Assembly: GCF_014654205.1 (NCBI RefSeq)
Contig: NZ_BNAW01000035.1
Location: 1-64,000 of the forward strand
Source of the DNA: Amycolatopsis bullii
GTDB lineage: Bacteria > Actinomycetota > Actinomycetes > Mycobacteriales > Pseudonocardiaceae
Reading direction: 5' to 3'
DNA length: 64,000 nt
Shown: positions 32,807 through 41,940 of the stretch, piece after piece
Layout: every line of letters begins with the position of its first letter
How positions within the stretch are numbered: the first letter of the stretch is position 1
Translations under genes and position numbers: made by a program
The notes under the pieces: generated by a model
What the model was told of the DNA's origin: nothing
Database searches by the model: none
The model's input: the letters and a program-made list of their open reading frames with translations, nothing else

Positions 32807-33801
32807 CAGCGTCCCCCGTTCTTCGGTGGCTGGCAGCTGCCCGGCGTGGTGCCGGTGGGGATCAGCCCGCAGATGTAGGTGTCGATCCACCGGCCGTTGC
32901 CGACGGCGTTGCCGAGCAGCCGGTAGAACGGCCCGGCCAGGCGCAGGCTGTCCTCGAGCTTCCCCTGGTTCCGCTGGAGCACCCCGGCGACGCGGTCGAG
33001 CTGGTCGAGCGCCGGTCCGAGCGTCTTCTGGTTCTCCGCGACCAGCCCGCGCAGCTGGATCGAGAGGTTCTTGATGCCGGTGAACAGCTTCGCGATGGCG
33101 TCCTTGCGGGCGTTGAGCTCGGTGAGCAGGGTGTTGCCGTCGCGGATCAGGGCCTGGATCTGGTCGGATCGCTGTCCGAGCGTCTTCGAGACCTGGTTGG
33201 TGTTCTGGAACAGCTTGACCAGTTCCTCGTCCCGGGAAGCCAGCGTTTGCGACAGGGCCGCGATGCCGGTGAAAGCCGTCTTGACGTCGCTGGGAGCGGA
33301 CGCGCCGAGCGTGTCGGAAAGCACCCGGAACGCCTGCGCGAGCTGGTCGGTGTCGATGGCGCCGACCGTGCTCGCGAGGTCGTTGAAGACCGCGGTGACG
33401 TCGTAGGGCGAGCTCGTGCGGTCGGCCGGGATGGCCTGGTCCGGGTTCAGCTCGGCGTTGCCGACCGGGTCGAGCACCAGGTTCTTCTGGCCGAGCAGCG
33501 TCTTGATCTTGATCGCCGCCGTGGTGCGGTTGCCGACCCAGGTGTCGCGGACCCGGAACAGGACTTCGACGTGGTCACCGGCCAGCCGGACGTCGGTGAC
33601 CTCGCCGACCTTCACCCCGGCGACGCGGACCTCGTCGTTCGGCTTGAGCCCCGCGGCCTCGTGGAACTCGGCCCGGTAGGTGGTGCCGCCGCCGATGAGC
33701 GGCAGGTCGTCGGAGAAGAAGGTGGCGCTGCCGATCAGGGCCATGACCAGCGCGGTCGCCGCGCCGACGGCGATCGGGTTGCGGCTGCGGAACGGTTTCA
33801 C
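32806..33801 (-). CDS. mceC: Mce family protein, MceC position
   Basis: 331 residues from the GTG at 33801, overlapping the MceB stop (GTGA) with GAGGTGCCG before it. Short basic N-terminus, TM (NPIAVGAATALVMALIGSATFF), MCE domain (YRAEFHEAAGLKPNDEVRVAGVKVGEVTDV), helical body with NQVSKTLGQRSDQI, and C-terminal Cys pair region (YICGLIP...SCQPP). Longer in-frame starts run into mceB and are rejected. Confidence 0.92.
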   Translation of the reverse strand: MKPFRSRNPIAVGAATALVMALIGSATFFSDDLPLIGGGTTYRAEFHEAAGLKPNDEVRVAGVKVGEVTDVRLAGDHVEVLFRVRDTWVGNRTTAAIKIKTLLGQKNLVLDPVGNAELNPDQAIPADRTSSPYDVTAVFNDLASTVGAIDTDQLAQAFRVLSDTLGASAPSDVKTAFTGIAALSQTLASRDEELVKLFQNTNQVSKTLGQRSDQIQALIRDGNTLLTELNARKDAIAKLFTGIKNLSIQLRGLVAENQKTLGPALDQLDRVAGVLQRNQGKLEDSLRLAGPFYRLLGNAVGNGRWIDTYICGLIPTGTTPGSCQPPKNGGR

Positions 33802-34814
33802 CGGCACCTCGCAGCGGTGACGGGGATGCCCGGTGGCGGACCACCCGGTGCCGGTTTCGCGTCGGTCTGCACCGAACACAGGTAGAAGTTCGCCCACGAG
33901 CCGTAGGAGAAGAGCGTGCCGATCCGGTCGAGCTTCTTCGGGAGGTTGTCGAGGAACTGCTGGAACACCGGGGTGTTGTCGGCCAGGTTCTTCGACAGGT
34001 CGCCGAGCGCGGTGATGCTGTCCTTGAGCGGCTGACGGCCTTGCTCGAGCAGCCCGGCGGTCGCTGTGGTCAGCTCGCCGAGGCCGCCGATGGCCTGCCC
34101 GATCGGCTTGGCGTCCGCGGCGAGGCCGGTGACCAGCTGGGCGGTGGTGTCGACGAGCGTGTCGAACTGGTCGCCCTGGGCGTTCAGCGTGTCGAGCACG
34201 GTGTTGAGGTTGCCGATCACCTGGCCGATCAGCGCGTCCTTCCCGGCCAGCGTCGAGGTCAGTGACGCCGTGTGCCGCAGCAGGCTGTCGATCGTGCTGC
34301 CCTCCCCCTGCAGGACCTGGATGATTTCGAACGACAGCTGGTTGACGTCGTTCGGCGAAAGCGCCTGGAAGAGCGGCTTGAAGCCGTTGAACAACGCGGT
34401 GAGGTCGAGCGCCGGCCTGGTCCGTTCGAGGGGGATCTGCGCGCCTTCGGCCAGGGTCGGTGCCGTGTCGGTGGCACCGGGGTCGATCGAGAGGTACCGC
34501 TGGCCGACCAGGTTGCGGTAGCGGATGGTGACCGAGGCCGCCGCGGTGAGCCGGTGCGCGCGGCCGACCGAGAACTCGACGTCGGCGAGGCGGTGTTCGA
34601 CCACCCGCACCGAGTCGACCTGGCCGATCCGGACCCCGGCCATCCGCACCTCGTCCCCGCGGTTGACCGAGGTGGCGTCGGTGAAGCGGGCGGTGTAGCC
34701 GATCGTCGCGCCGACGTTCGAATTGGCGATGGTGACCGCGAGCACGGCGGTGGCGGCCGCGGTGACCAGGAAGAAGATCACGCCCTTGACGGCGGGTCCG
34801 GCAACGCTCCTCAT
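33798..34814 (-). CDS. mceB: Mce family protein, MceB position
   Basis: 338 residues. TM near 8-29 (KGVIFFLVTAAATAVLAVTIA), MCE domain (YTARFTDATSVNRGDEVRMAGVRIGQVDSV), LVGQRYLSID, long helical body and end FYLCSVQTDAKPAPGGPPPG. ATGA overlap with MceA. Intact and of normal length. Confidence 0.93.
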   Translation of the reverse strand: MRSVAGPAVKGVIFFLVTAAATAVLAVTIANSNVGATIGYTARFTDATSVNRGDEVRMAGVRIGQVDSVRVVEHRLADVEFSVGRAHRLTAAASVTIRYRNLVGQRYLSIDPGATDTAPTLAEGAQIPLERTRPALDLTALFNGFKPLFQALSPNDVNQLSFEIIQVLQGEGSTIDSLLRHTASLTSTLAGKDALIGQVIGNLNTVLDTLNAQGDQFDTLVDTTAQLVTGLAADAKPIGQAIGGLGELTTATAGLLEQGRQPLKDSITALGDLSKNLADNTPVFQQFLDNLPKKLDRIGTLFSYGSWANFYLCSVQTDAKPAPGGPPPGIPVTAARCR

Positions 34815-36001
34815 CGGACGGTCACCTCCGTCCCGCGCAGCGCCGGTCCGATGAGGACACTGCTCCAGTCCGGTACCTCACCCAGCGTCGGCCGCAGCAT
34901 TTCCGCAACCAGGCGCCGCTCGCCGGGTGAGTTCGCGGGCCCGAGGTCGCCGTCGGCGGCGGCCGCCGCGCCACCGCCGTAGCACTTCGGGCCGCCGGTG
35001 GCGTCGAACCGCGGGGTGTCCCGGCCGGGGACGTACTTCTCGCGCGGGTCCTGCACGGTGAGCGTGACGTGCAGGCCCGGCTCGTTCGTGCCCTTGCCGA
35101 GGGCCTTCTCCATCAGCGGTTTGAGCCGGTTGACCGCGTCGAACAGGCACGGGAACTCCGGCGAGTAGCGCGCCAGCAGCTCCAGGGTGGGCCGGCTCGC
35201 CGCCGAGACGCCGATGAGGTTGTCCTTGTTCTTGCGCAGGAACTCGTTCAGGTGCCCGGTGGCGCTGGTGACGCTCGTGTACAGGTTGTCCAGGTCCGCG
35301 CGGGTGTCCACAATGGTCTTCGCGGTCGTCGACAGGTCGCTCAGCGCCTGCAGGATGTCCGGTGCGGCCTTCGTGTAGACGTCGGCGGCGTTCGCCAGGC
35401 CGGTGATGTCGGCCTTGAACTGCGGCATCAGGGGGTTGACCTGCCCGAGGAGGTCCTGCAGCTTGACGATGCTGTCGCCGAGGGGCTTCCCGCGGTTGTC
35501 GAGAGCCTGGGAAATCGCGCCGAGCGAGCTGTTCAGCTTCTGCGGCTGGACCGCGCGCAGCAGCGGCAGCAGGTCGCCGAGCACCCGTTCCAGCTCGATG
35601 GCGTTGGTCGAACGGTCCTGGGCGATCACGGCACCGGCCTGGAGTTTCCCTTGTGGACTGTCCGGCAGCACGAGGTTGACGTACCGTTCGCCGAACACCG
35701 TCTTCGGCAGCAGCCGCGCGGACACGTTCCCGGGCAGCAGGCCGATCTTCGCCGGATCGAGCGCGAGGTCGATCTCGGCGCCCGCCCGGGTGCTGCGCAC
35801 CGCCCGGACCTCGCCGAACGGGACACCCTTGACCTTGACCTCCGCGGTCGGCGCGAGCTGGTTGCCGAGGCGGTCCGCCCGCAGCGTCACCAGTTCGGCG
35901 TCGTCGAAGTCCTTGTCGTAGATGGCCACCGCGAGCCAGCCGAGCAGGACCAGCACGCCGAGGAAGGCGACCCCGGCGAGCTGCGTGCGGAACCGGCTCA
36001 T
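34811..36001 (-). CDS. mceA: Mce family protein, MceA position
   Basis: 396 residues from the ATG at 36001, which overlaps the YrbE4B stop (ATGA). TM (LAGVAFLGVLVLLGWLAVAIY), MCE domain (VTLRADRLGNQLAPTAEVKVKGVPFGEVRAV), FGERYVNLVLP, then the helical region (LNSSLGAISQALDNRGKPLG) and a C-terminal domain with CLFDAVNRLKPLMEKALG. First of six Mce subunits. Confidence 0.93.
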   Translation of the reverse strand: MSRFRTQLAGVAFLGVLVLLGWLAVAIYDKDFDDAELVTLRADRLGNQLAPTAEVKVKGVPFGEVRAVRSTRAGAEIDLALDPAKIGLLPGNVSARLLPKTVFGERYVNLVLPDSPQGKLQAGAVIAQDRSTNAIELERVLGDLLPLLRAVQPQKLNSSLGAISQALDNRGKPLGDSIVKLQDLLGQVNPLMPQFKADITGLANAADVYTKAAPDILQALSDLSTTAKTIVDTRADLDNLYTSVTSATGHLNEFLRKNKDNLIGVSAASRPTLELLARYSPEFPCLFDAVNRLKPLMEKALGKGTNEPGLHVTLTVQDPREKYVPGRDTPRFDATGGPKCYGGGAAAAADGDLGPANSPGERRLVAEMLRPTLGEVPDWSSVLIGPALRGTEVTVR

Positions 36002-36813
36002 CCGGACACCTTCACCGTGGTCGTCGCGCCCCAGATGGCCAGCGAGAGGAACAGGTCGAGCACGCTGATCAGCACGATCGACGTCCGCACGGCCCGGCCG
36101 ACCGCGACACCGACCCCGGCCGGGCCGCCACTCGCGCGGTAGCCGTAGAAGCAGTGCGTCAGGATCACGCCGACGCTGAAGACCAGCACCTTGCCGAACG
36201 ACCACAGGACGTCGCCGGGCGGCAGGAACAGCGTGAAGTAGTGGTCGTAGGTGCCGCCGGACTGTCCGAAGAAGACGACCGTGGTGAGCCGCGAGCCGAG
36301 GTAGGAGATCAGCAGGCCGATGACGTACAGCGGGACGATGGCGATGAACCCGGCGACGATCCGGGTGGTGACCAGGTACGGCATGCTCCGCACGGCCATC
36401 ACCTCCAGGGCGTCGATCTCTTCGGAGATCCGCATCGCGCCGAGCTGCGCGGTGAAGCCACTGCCCACAGTGGACGAGAGCGCCAGCCCGGCGACCAGCG
36501 GCGCGATCTCGCGCGTGTTGAAGTACGCGGTCAGGAAGCCGGTCATCGCCGAGATGTTGATCTGGTTCAGCGCGCTGAAGCCCTGCAGGCCCACCGTGAC
36601 GCCGGTGAACACGCACAGCCCGACCATCACGCCGATCGTGCCGCCGATCACCGCGAGCGCGCCGCTGCCGAACGTCACTTCGGCGAGCAGCCGCACGACT
36701 TCGCGGAAGTAGCGCGTGACGGCGAGCGGAACGGCCGCGAGCGCGCGGACGTAGAAGAGCAGCTGGTCGCCGAGGTCGAACAGCCGGTCGCCGGGTTTGC
36801 CGAGGATGGCCAC
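35998..36813 (-). CDS. yrbE4B: YrbE/MlaE-type permease subunit B
   Basis: 271 residues, five or so TM segments. MlaE family blocks GFSALNQINISAMTGFLTAYF, REIAPLVAGLALSSTVGSGFTAQLGAMRISEEIDALEVM and the C-terminal YRASGGPAGVGVAVGRAVRTS. The E-x-D-A-L-E-V-M segment is the cytoplasmic helix that contacts the ATPase. The GTG at 36813 directly follows the YrbE4A stop. No MceG-type ATPase lies in this operon; it is usually encoded elsewhere. Confidence 0.95.
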   Translation of the reverse strand: MAILGKPGDRLFDLGDQLLFYVRALAAVPLAVTRYFREVVRLLAEVTFGSGALAVIGGTIGVMVGLCVFTGVTVGLQGFSALNQINISAMTGFLTAYFNTREIAPLVAGLALSSTVGSGFTAQLGAMRISEEIDALEVMAVRSMPYLVTTRIVAGFIAIVPLYVIGLLISYLGSRLTTVVFFGQSGGTYDHYFTLFLPPGDVLWSFGKVLVFSVGVILTHCFYGYRASGGPAGVGVAVGRAVRTSIVLISVLDLFLSLAIWGATTTVKVSG

Positions 36814-37608
36814 TCAGGTTCCCTTCGCCGGGACGAGCTGCAGGTACAGCGCGGTGAGCACGGTGTTGACGAAGAACAGCAGCAGGAACGTGATCACGAC
36901 GGACTGGTTGACGACGTCGCCGACGCCCTTGGGGCCGCCCTTCGGGTTGAGGCCGCGGTAGGCCGCGACGACCCCGGCGAGGTAGCCGAAGATGACGGCT
37001 TTGATCGAGCTGACGACCAGGTCCGGCAGCTGCGCGAGGGCGTTGAAGCTGGCCAGGTAGGCGCCGGGCGTGCCGCCCTGGACGATCACGTTGAAGAAGT
37101 AGCCGCCGAGCACGCCGACCACGCTGACCAGGCCGTTCAGCAGCACGGACACCCCGACGGCGGCCTGCACGCGCGGCACGACCAGCCGCTGGATCGGCGA
37201 GACGCCGAGCACCTCCATCGCGGCGATCTCCTCGCGGATGCTGCGTGCGCCGAGGTCGGCGCAGATGGCGCTGCCGCCCGCGCCGGCGATGATCAGCGTC
37301 GTCACGATCGGGCTGGCCTGCTGCACGACGGCCAGCACGCTCGCCGCGCCGTTGAACTGCTGGGCGCCGATCTGGCTGGTGAGCGAGCCGAGCTGGAGCG
37401 AGATGACCGCGCCGAACGGGATCGAGACCAGGATCGCCGGCGTGATGGACACGCTGGCGATGAACCAGAACTGCTGGACGAACTCCCGCACCTGGTACGG
37501 GCGGCGGAGCATGGCGAGCAGGACGTCGAGGCCCATCGCGCACATCCGGCCGAACTCACGCAGGCCGTTCGCGGCCTTCTGCGGCGCTTCGCTGAGGAAC
37601 GTCGTCAT
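36814..37608 (-). CDS. yrbE4A: YrbE/MlaE-type permease subunit A
   Basis: 264 residues from the ATG at 37608. Family blocks GAVISLQLGSLTSQIGAQQFNGAASV, ADLGARSIREEIAAMEVLGVSPIQRLVVPR and GLNPKGGPKGVGDVVNQSVV. Multi-TM permease partner of YrbE4B in the Mce transporter. ATGA overlap with the upstream secreted-protein gene ties that protein to the transporter. Confidence 0.95.
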   Translation of the reverse strand: MTTFLSEAPQKAANGLREFGRMCAMGLDVLLAMLRRPYQVREFVQQFWFIASVSITPAILVSIPFGAVISLQLGSLTSQIGAQQFNGAASVLAVVQQASPIVTTLIIAGAGGSAICADLGARSIREEIAAMEVLGVSPIQRLVVPRVQAAVGVSVLLNGLVSVVGVLGGYFFNVIVQGGTPGAYLASFNALAQLPDLVVSSIKAVIFGYLAGVVAAYRGLNPKGGPKGVGDVVNQSVVITFLLLFFVNTVLTALYLQLVPAKGT

Positions 37609-38330
37609 GGCTGCTTGCACCCGGTGCTGAAGCAGCGCAGCTGGAGATTGGAGACGAAAGTGTTGCCCGGGCCCGAAACCAGGCCGGTGAGCAGCCGGCT
37701 GACGTCCTCGTGCCCGACGCACCCGGCGAACTCCGGCGTGGTGAAGGTCGACGTCACCTTCACCGGCGGGGCGGGCAGCGAGATCGGCACCAGCGCCTTG
37801 ATGGTCACCGCCGCGGGCTGGGCCGTCCGGCAGTCGGGGCCGACGTCGAGGGCTCGTCCGTCCACTTCGACATCCGAGAGCTTGATGAACACCTTGGCGG
37901 TCACGTCCGTGTCGGCGCAGATGTTGGTCTGGGTGGCCTTGCAGTCCTTGTCTTTTCCCGTGTGGACGGTCGCGGTCCCGGCGGCGTCGCCGTCCGGGAC
38001 GATTTCGACCCGGCCGGTGGTGGCCATGAACCGGAACGCGACGAAGTAGCCGTTCGTGGGCGGGATGGTCAGCTTGCCGGTGATCGGCACGGTGCTCGTG
38101 AGGCCGCCCAGCGCGCCGTCGAAGGTGCCCGGCGGGAAGGCGACGTCGGACCCGAGCTTGGCCACGTGGCTCGTGGTCGGCTGCTGCGCGTCCCCGAGGG
38201 TGAAACCGAAGGGGATCTGGGTGGCCGCCGGCACCGCCGGGGCGTTCTCGCCCGGCGCGGCTTGCGCGGCGCCGAGCGAGAACGCGGCCACTGCCAGCAC
38301 GAGCGGCAGGGAAAAGCGGATCAGCTTCAT
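37605..38330 (-). CDS. small secreted protein, short DUF6801-type relative
   Basis: 241 residues from the ATG at 38330 with a signal peptide (LPLVLAVAAFSLGAAQAAPG). A single beta-rich domain with four Cys in the middle and end. The C-terminal block FAGCVGHEDVSRLLTGLVSGPGN matches the ...GC...L..L.SGPGN ending of the larger DUF6801-like proteins here, so I infer a one-domain relative. Coupled by ATGA to yrbE4A, it probably works outside the membrane with the Mce complex. Enzymatic motifs are absent. Confidence 0.78.
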   Translation of the reverse strand: MKLIRFSLPLVLAVAAFSLGAAQAAPGENAPAVPAATQIPFGFTLGDAQQPTTSHVAKLGSDVAFPPGTFDGALGGLTSTVPITGKLTIPPTNGYFVAFRFMATTGRVEIVPDGDAAGTATVHTGKDKDCKATQTNICADTDVTAKVFIKLSDVEVDGRALDVGPDCRTAQPAAVTIKALVPISLPAPPVKVTSTFTTPEFAGCVGHEDVSRLLTGLVSGPGNTFVSNLQLRCFSTGCKQP

Positions 38331-38335
38331 CGAGT

Positions 38336-39929
38336 TCACTTCTTGGTGAGGGCCACGTCCAGCTTGTTGCCGGGGCCGGAGGTGATGCCGGTGATCAGGC
38401 CGGTCAGGAAGCCGCAGCCGGTGAACTGCGGGATGCCGTAGGTGGCGGTCAGCTTGCCGCCCTTGAGCGGGTCGAAGCCGGGCGCCGAGACGAGCGGCAC
38501 GTCCGCGGGCTTGACCGTGTGGCACGACTTCGACGACAGGATCGGGAAGCCGAACACGCGGACCTTGGTGAGCTGGACGTCGACCTGCGCGTTCGCCTTG
38601 ACCGCACCGGCGATGAGGGTGCCGGTGATCGCGCCGACCTGGTTCAGCTTCACCGTCGCGGACGCCGGGATGAAGCCGAGGACGCGGAAGTTCACGTCCG
38701 ACTTCGGCAGCGCGAGCTGGGCGCCGAACTTGCCGGAGGCCGCGTCGAGCTTGGCGTCCAGGGTGCCGGGACCGAGGGGCAGCGTGGCGTGCAGCTGCTT
38801 GAGCTCCGACCTGCCCTTGACCGAGTACTCGACCTCGATGCCGCCCGGCGGGTTCGTCGGCGTGGTGACCGGGGTCGTCGGCTGGGTGGTCGGGGTCGTC
38901 GGCTCGGTCGTGGGAGTCGTCGGCTCCGTGGTCGGAGTCGTCGGCTCCGTGGTCGGAGTCGTCGGCTCCGTGGTCGGGGTGGTCGGTTCCGTGGTCGGCG
39001 TCGTGGGCTCGGTGGTCGGGGTCGTGGGTTGCGTGGTCGGGGTCGTCGGCTCGGTGGTGGGCGTGGTCGGCTCGGTCGTGGGAGTGGTGGGTTCCGTGGT
39101 CGGAGTCGTGGGTTGCGTGGTCGGGGTGGTGGGTTCGGTGGTCGGGGTGGTCGGCTCGGTCGTCGGAGTGGTCGGCTCCGTGGTCGGAGTCGTCGGCTCG
39201 GTCGTCGGAGTGGTCGGCTCCGTGGTCGGAGTCGTCGGTTCCGTCGTGGGCGTGGTCGGAGTGGTCGGCGTCGTGGGCGTGGTCGGGGTGGTCGGGGTCG
39301 TGGTGCCGCCCGCCGGCTTGATCTCGAACGTGCCCAGCTGCTGGTTCTGGCCCGGGACCGCGACGCAGTCCGAGGTGAACGTGCCGAGGTCGGTCGGCTG
39401 GCCGTCGGCCGTGCGCGGGGTCATCGTGGTGCTGAAGTTCCCGACCGTCACCGACGCGGTGCCCGGGCTGGGGAACGTCACCGCCGGCGCCTTTCCGCTG
39501 CTCTTGACGTGGAACGCGCCCGACGGCGGCACCGGCGTCGAGGCGATCGTCAGCGGCAGGTTCAGGTTCAGCGTCTTGTCGACCGGGTACTTGAGCACGG
39601 CCGCGGCCTTCGCCGAGCCGTCCAGCGAAGTCGCGCCGACGAGGGCGAGGCCCTCGGTGGCGGTCTCCGGCACGGTGACGTCGACGTCGAAGGTGATCGG
39701 GGTCGACGCGGCGCCCGCGACGGCGTTGTCCGGCAGGTTGGTGTCGATCTTCACCGACAGCACCTGGTCGCCGATCAGCGGGAACGGGCAGTTGTAGTTC
39801 AGCGTCAGGCTCACCGGCGCGGCCTGGCTCGGGCCCGCCCCGACCAGCGCGACGGTCGCGGGGGCCCCCCGTTGGGGCCCCCGCGGCCAGGCCGAAGGCG
39901 GGCTTTCTCGACTTCCACGAAAACTTCAC
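38336..39929 (-). CDS. secreted DUF6801-like protein, signal peptide out of frame
   Basis: The mature protein is open from 39814 to 38336 (492 codons): conserved start LTLNYNCPFPLIGDQVL, a beta domain, a long TT[EQ]PTTP linker, then a second domain ending FTGCGFLTGLITGITSGPGN. Its expected signal peptide (from the GTG at 39929, KFSWKSRKPAFGLAAGA..., with GAGGTG upstream) is one base out of frame. The break is at a GC hairpin (39858-39884) with a six-G run. Losing one G restores a continuous secreted protein. It may be a sequencing error, a phase-variable gene or a young pseudogene. Head of the Mce operon. Confidence 0.75.
38868..39303 (-). repeat. coding tandem repeat of a 7-residue Thr/Pro unit
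   Basis: A 21-base unit encoding TT[EQ]PTTP is repeated roughly 18-20 times with scattered silent changes, then grades into simpler TTP repeats. Likely an extended, possibly glycosylated stalk between two domains. Copy number may vary between strains. Confidence 0.9.
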
Positions 39930-40180
39930 GGGTCGTCACCTCGGGAAATGGGGGAATTTCGGCAAAGCTACCTCCGTGTTTCTGCGGGAACAAGCCACCG
40001 ACGATTCTTTGTCACGCGCAGGGGATAGCGCACGGCCGGAAGAGTCACGCAGGTCAGCCCTTGTCACGCGGATGCGATCCGATTCCGCGAAAATTGTCAC
40101 GCGCACGGCGGATGGCGGCGGTCTTCTTGATCGACACGGCCCGGCCCCGATATCTTTTACCCGGCAGGAAAGGAGCGGTC
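39930..40180. promoter_or_regulatory. divergent promoter region with three TTGTCACGCG copies
   Basis: Exact TTGTCACGCG occurs at 40009-40018, 40061-40070 and 40094-40103, with a partial AGTCACGC at 40043. A CGGGAAAT half-site (39942-39949) resembles the palindrome at 53848. The region serves the Mce operon (leftward) and the ABC exporter (rightward, ATG at 40181 with GGAAAGGAG upstream). Co-regulation of the two is inferred. Confidence 0.6.
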
Positions 40181-41110
40181 ATGTCGCAACCGGTCATCGC
40201 CGTGACGGACCTGGCGAAACAGTACGGCGAAGTCACCGCGCTCGCCGGGATCAGCCTCACCGTCGCCCGCGGCGCGGTGCTGGCGGTCCTCGGCCACAAC
40301 GGCGCCGGGAAGACCACCCTGATCGACATCCTCAGCACCCGCGTCCGGCCGAGCGCGGGCACCGCCCGCGTCTGCGGCTACGACGTCGTGCAGCGCGGCC
40401 GCGCGGTCCGGCGGCGGATCGGCGTGACCGGGCAGTACGCCGCGGTCGACGACACGCTGTCCGGGCGCGGGAACCTCCTGCTGATCGCCCGGCTGCTGGG
40501 CGCGAAACCACGGCAGGCGCTGGCGCGCGCCACCGAACTGATCGCCGCCTTCGGCCTCGAAGACGCGGCCGACCGCCCGGCCGGGACGTACTCCGGCGGG
40601 ATGCGGCGGCGGCTGGACCTGGCCGCGGGCCTGGTCGGCGCGCCGCAGGTGCTCTTCCTCGACGAGCCGACCACCGGGCTCGACCCGGTGAGCCGGGCCG
40701 GGTTGTGGACGATCGTCGAGGGCCTCGCGGCGCGCGGCACCACCGTCGTGCTCACCACGCAGTACCTCGAGGAAGCGGACCGGCTGGCCGACCACGTCGT
40801 CGTCCTCGGCTTCGGGCACATCACCGTGTCGGGGACGCCGGCGCAGCTGAAGGCCCGGCTCGGGACCCGGACGGCGACGTGCACGTTCGGCACCGAACTG
40901 GCGTTGCGGCGCGCGGCGGATGCGGTGGCGCGCCTCGGTCTCCCGGCCGGCCGCACCGGGCTGGTGCTCACCGTGCCGCTGTCCGGCCCGGGTGACATCC
41001 CGGTGGTGGTGCGCGCGCTCGACGCGGCGGGCGCGCCCCTGCGCGACCTGACGGTGACCGAGCCGACGCTCGACGACGTCTACCTTTCCCTGCACCGGGC
41101 GGCGTCGTGA
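40181..41110 (+). CDS. DrrA-type ABC exporter ATPase
   Basis: 309 residues. Walker A GHNGAGKTT, Q-loop ...VTGQYAAVDD, signature YSGGMRRRLDLA, Walker B VLFLDEPTTGLD, H-loop-equivalent VVLTTQYLEEADRLAD (Gln in place of His, normal for DrrA). The C-terminal extension (about 225-309) is the DrrA-type domain. Family members export antibiotics or lipids such as daunorubicin and mycobacterial PDIM. The stop overlaps the permease start (GTGA). Placed between the Mce and PKS operons, it is the best candidate exporter of the PKS product. Confidence 0.93.
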   Translation: MSQPVIAVTDLAKQYGEVTALAGISLTVARGAVLAVLGHNGAGKTTLIDILSTRVRPSAGTARVCGYDVVQRGRAVRRRIGVTGQYAAVDDTLSGRGNLLLIARLLGAKPRQALARATELIAAFGLEDAADRPAGTYSGGMRRRLDLAAGLVGAPQVLFLDEPTTGLDPVSRAGLWTIVEGLAARGTTVVLTTQYLEEADRLADHVVVLGFGHITVSGTPAQLKARLGTRTATCTFGTELALRRAADAVARLGLPAGRTGLVLTVPLSGPGDIPVVVRALDAAGAPLRDLTVTEPTLDDVYLSLHRAAS

Positions 41111-41940
41111 CGCCGCCCCGGCACCACGCCGCCGTCGCCGCACTCGGTGATCCCACGGCCTGGCCGGAGTCCGGCTTCTGGACGCAGGTTCGCGTGCTGG
41201 CCACCCGATCGCTGCGCACGGCGTTCGGTGACCGTCGCCTGGTGTTCTTCGGCCTGCTGCAGCCGGTGGTGCTGTTGCTGTTGTTCAGCCAGGTGTTCAG
41301 CGGTGTCGGCGCGCTGCCGGGTGTCGCGGCGTACCAGGGTTACGTGAACTTCCTGGTTCCGGCGACCTTGGTCAACATCGCGATGACGACGGCGATGAGT
41401 TCGGGAGCGGGCCTGCTGGCGGAGATCTACGGCGGCTTCACCGGGCGGCTGCGCTGCCTGCCGATCTCGCTGTTCTCCGTTCTGGTGGCACGGACGCTGG
41501 CGGATTCCGCGCGGCTGGGCGTCCAGCTGGTGGTGACGGCCCTGGCGAGCGTGGTCTTCCTGGGCTTCCGCCCGGCGGGCGGGGTACTGGGCCTGGGATC
41601 GGCCCTGGTGCTGACGTTGGTGGTCGGCTGGTGCCTGAGCTGGGTGTTCGTGGCGATCACGACGTGGTTGCGCAAGGCGGAGACGCTGCAGGCGGCGTCG
41701 TTCGTGGTGATGTTCCCGCTGATGTTCTCCTCGAGCGCGTACATGCCCCTCGACACGATGCCGGCGTGGGTCCGCGCGGTCTCGGCGGTGAACCCGCTGA
41801 CGTACGCGATCGACGCGACCCGGGCGCTGGCGCTGGCCCGCCCGCTCGGCTGGTCTCTCGTCGTGGCGCTCCTGATCGCGGCGATGGCCGCGGTGGCGGG
41901 CGCCGTCCTGGCGGCCCGCACCTTCCGCGCCCGGACCTAA
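41107..41940 (+). CDS. DrrB-type ABC-2 permease
   Basis: 277 residues with six predicted TM segments; ABC-2 motifs YVNFLVPATLVNIAMTTAMSSGAGLLAEIYGGFTGRL and PLMFSSSAYMPLDTMPAWVRAVSAVNPLTYAIDATRAL, the latter the typical C-terminal signature. Pairs with the DrrA-type ATPase. Its stop overlaps the convergent glycosyltransferase stop by 4 bases. Confidence 0.93.
   Translation: MTPPRHHAAVAALGDPTAWPESGFWTQVRVLATRSLRTAFGDRRLVFFGLLQPVVLLLLFSQVFSGVGALPGVAAYQGYVNFLVPATLVNIAMTTAMSSGAGLLAEIYGGFTGRLRCLPISLFSVLVARTLADSARLGVQLVVTALASVVFLGFRPAGGVLGLGSALVLTLVVGWCLSWVFVAITTWLRKAETLQAASFVVMFPLMFSSSAYMPLDTMPAWVRAVSAVNPLTYAIDATRALALARPLGWSLVVALLIAAMAAVAGAVLAARTFRART

Noticed and set aside
34811..37543. A 910-residue frame covering mceA and both yrbE genes
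   Set aside because: Only the part after 36001 is protein-like (MceA). The rest is out of frame with the YrbE permeases, which have clear motifs in other frames.
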